Shown piece by piece: positions 6,208 through 7,383 of a stretch of 7,383 nt of DNA. Location of the stretch: positions 3,686 to 11,068 of the forward strand of contig DITX01000048.1 of NCBI GenBank assembly GCA_002422225.1, in the 5' to 3' direction. The DNA is from Gammaproteobacteria bacterium UBA6173. GTDB taxonomy: Bacteria; Pseudomonadota; Gammaproteobacteria; Pseudomonadales; Pseudohongiellaceae. The notes under the pieces were generated by a model. It did not search any database. It saw nothing but the letters and a program-made list of their open reading frames with translations, and had not been told where the DNA came from. The first letter of the stretch is position 1; the number at the start of each line of letters is the position of its first letter. The position numbers and the translations under genes are program-made.

Positions 6208-7383
6208 ATGGCAAAGAATTTTCTGCTTGAGCCCGACGCACTGGTGCATCGCTTGCACAAACGTTATCTCAACAAACGTCTTGAGTGGTTGAGCGGCGGT
6301 GGGGAGTGGCCATTACGTGTGGCACTGGGTTTGCCAACGCAGGCGGAGGCGAAGCAGCAGGTCTCACATGTGATGCGTTGGCAACAGCTGTGGACTGACT
6401 GGCAGGGAGCCGGTGAACTTCAGTGGAGTGACAGACAATGGTCGGATCTGGGTCGCCAGCGTCTACCCGAGGCATTGATTTTGAGTGCCCCGACAGAAGT
6501 AGCCCGACTGCTTGGCACGGCAGATGACTGGGATCGATTGACGCAACGTTTCAGTCGACTTGCAGAGCGCTGGCCGCCGCTTCGTCACGTTTTGCCAACG
6601 TATATGTCTGCGATCGGAGAATGGTCAGACACCGATTTTGATTGTTTTGTATCGGTGCTGGACTGGCTGATGCGCCATCCCGACTCCGGATTGTACCTTC
6701 GTCAGTTGCCGATCGGAGGTATTGACAGCAAGTGGCTGGAGAGTCGTCGTGCTCTGGTGGCCAGTTTTTTGCGATCTCTTCGCGATACGCCGTCAGATGA
6801 TGATTTTTATGCCTGGACGGGCTTGCGACAACCGCCGCTGACACTGCGTCTGCGTCTGCTTGATCCGCAGCTTCGTGGCCGGTTTGCCGGCCTGGGTGAT
6901 ATGCAGGTGCCGGTTTATCAGTTGGCGGACGTGTCGCTTCCACTGACGCGAGTTTTTATCGTGGAGAACCTGCAGACTGGGCTGGCCTTTACTGATTTGA
7001 CTGGCGCGGCAGTCTTCATGCAGCAGGGGTATGCAGTGGACTTGTTTGGGCAGTTGCCTTGGCTGCGGCAGCTGGATTGTTACTATTGGGGCGATCTGGA
7101 CACGCATGGTTTTGCCATTCTGGATCGGTTACGTCATTACTTGCCACATGTAAAGTCCCTGCTCATGGATCAGGAGACCTTACTGACTCATCGCGAATGG
7201 TGGACCGCGGAGCAAAAACCAACCACGGCGCAATTACCCAGACTCACGACAGATGAGGCGTTGGTCTATAGCCGCTTGTGCATCGGTACCTATGGTTCCA
7301 GCGTGCGTCTGGAGCAAGAACGTATCAGCTGGGATTATGCGTGGAAGCTAATAGTCAAAGAGGGGACGGAGGGATCAAAAAAT
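6208..7383 (+). CDS. jetD: Wadjet JetD, TOPRIM nuclease (DUF3322-DUF2220), 3' end open
   Basis: The frame from ATG 6208 is open for 392 codons to the window edge with no stop. Residues 1 to about 190 match DUF3322, including the start LLEPDALVHRLHKRYLNKRL and LGRQRLPEALIL. Residues about 200-380 match DUF2220, a TOPRIM fold like that of topoisomerase VI A subunits. Glu253 (in FIVEN) and the GDLDTHGF motif, with Asp296, Asp298 and His300, are the expected metal-binding and catalytic residues. JetD cleaves small circular DNA presented by the JetABC motor. The start lies 4 bases after the jetC stop, and an out-of-frame ATG at 6204 gives only eight codons. The normal family end (LEQERISWDYAW) is reached by about residue 379, so the protein is essentially complete. 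The last eight codons (EGTEGSKN) are repeat sequence, and the true C-terminus lies outside the window. Confidence 0.92.
   Translation, partial: MAKNFLLEPDALVHRLHKRYLNKRLEWLSGGGEWPLRVALGLPTQAEAKQQVSHVMRWQQLWTDWQGAGELQWSDRQWSDLGRQRLPEALILSAPTEVARLLGTADDWDRLTQRFSRLAERWPPLRHVLPTYMSAIGEWSDTDFDCFVSVLDWLMRHPDSGLYLRQLPIGGIDSKWLESRRALVASFLRSLRDTPSDDDFYAWTGLRQPPLTLRLRLLDPQLRGRFAGLGDMQVPVYQLADVSLPLTRVFIVENLQTGLAFTDLTGAAVFMQQGYAVDLFGQLPWLRQLDCYYWGDLDTHGFAILDRLRHYLPHVKSLLMDQETLLTHREWWTAEQKPTTAQLPRLTTDEALVYSRLCIGTYGSSVRLEQERISWDYAWKLIVKEGTEGSKN
7361..7383 (+). repeat. Repeat half unit, copy B, inside the jetD 3' end
   Basis: These 23 bases are identical to 609-631. They are read through by the open jetD frame in the same phase in which copy A meets brnA. 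The base before the shared block is G7360 here and T608 there; T is also found at this place in both inverted repeats (T32, T639). With T, the codon at 7360-7362 would be the stop TAG. The element is cut by the window edge, so whether a full inverted repeat follows is unknown. Confidence 0.85.

Noticed and set aside
6204..6230. Eight-codon frame at the jetC/jetD junction as a gene
   Set aside because: It is too short to support as a peptide gene and is noted only as a possible decoy start.
28..7383. CRISPR array
   Set aside because: The repeats are hundreds to thousands of bases apart with genes between them. The only close pair has a 31-base period with no varied spacers, and no cas gene is present.

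Overview
The window carries a chromosomal defence-type cassette from a proteobacterium. It is probably gamma- or betaproteobacterial: base composition is moderate, the gene families fit, and short GC-rich palindromes resembling REP elements sit between genes. Genus cannot be read from the sequence. All genes run on the + strand.

Layout. (1) Positions 1-147 hold no intact gene. They contain a near-perfect 49-base inverted repeat (28-76) and an AT-rich leader. (2) Positions 127-610 hold a BrnT/BrnA-type toxin-antitoxin module. The toxin reading frame has lost its N-terminal part and is probably dead, while the ribbon-helix-helix antitoxin is intact and overlaps the toxin's end. (3) Positions 608-681 hold a compound repeat: a half unit, then an inverted repeat almost identical to the first. 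It begins at the antitoxin stop codon and ends 17 bases before the next start. (4) Positions 699-7383 hold a complete four-gene Wadjet operon in the order jetA-jetB-jetC-jetD, with jetD open to the window edge. (5) The last 23 bases repeat the half unit exactly and lie inside the open jetD frame.

How the genes work together. From established knowledge of Wadjet, JetA (kleisin-like, DUF3375), JetB (KITE/MukE-like, DUF4194) and JetC (SMC/MukB-like ATPase) form a condensin-like DNA loop-extruding machine. JetD (DUF3322 plus a TOPRIM-type DUF2220 domain) is the nuclease that cleaves small circular DNA such as plasmids. All motifs needed for this are visible: Walker A, ABC signature and Walker B in JetC, and the TOPRIM Glu and Asp-x-Asp in JetD. 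jetA/jetB and jetB/jetC overlap, and jetC/jetD are 4 bases apart, so translation is very probably coupled.

Wadjet itself is a known system. The less ordinary parts are a family of palindromic repeats that brackets each module, the use of one copy as the brnA stop codon, a one-base difference in another copy that would explain why jetD has no stop where one is expected, and a surviving antitoxin next to a decayed toxin directly upstream of the operon.
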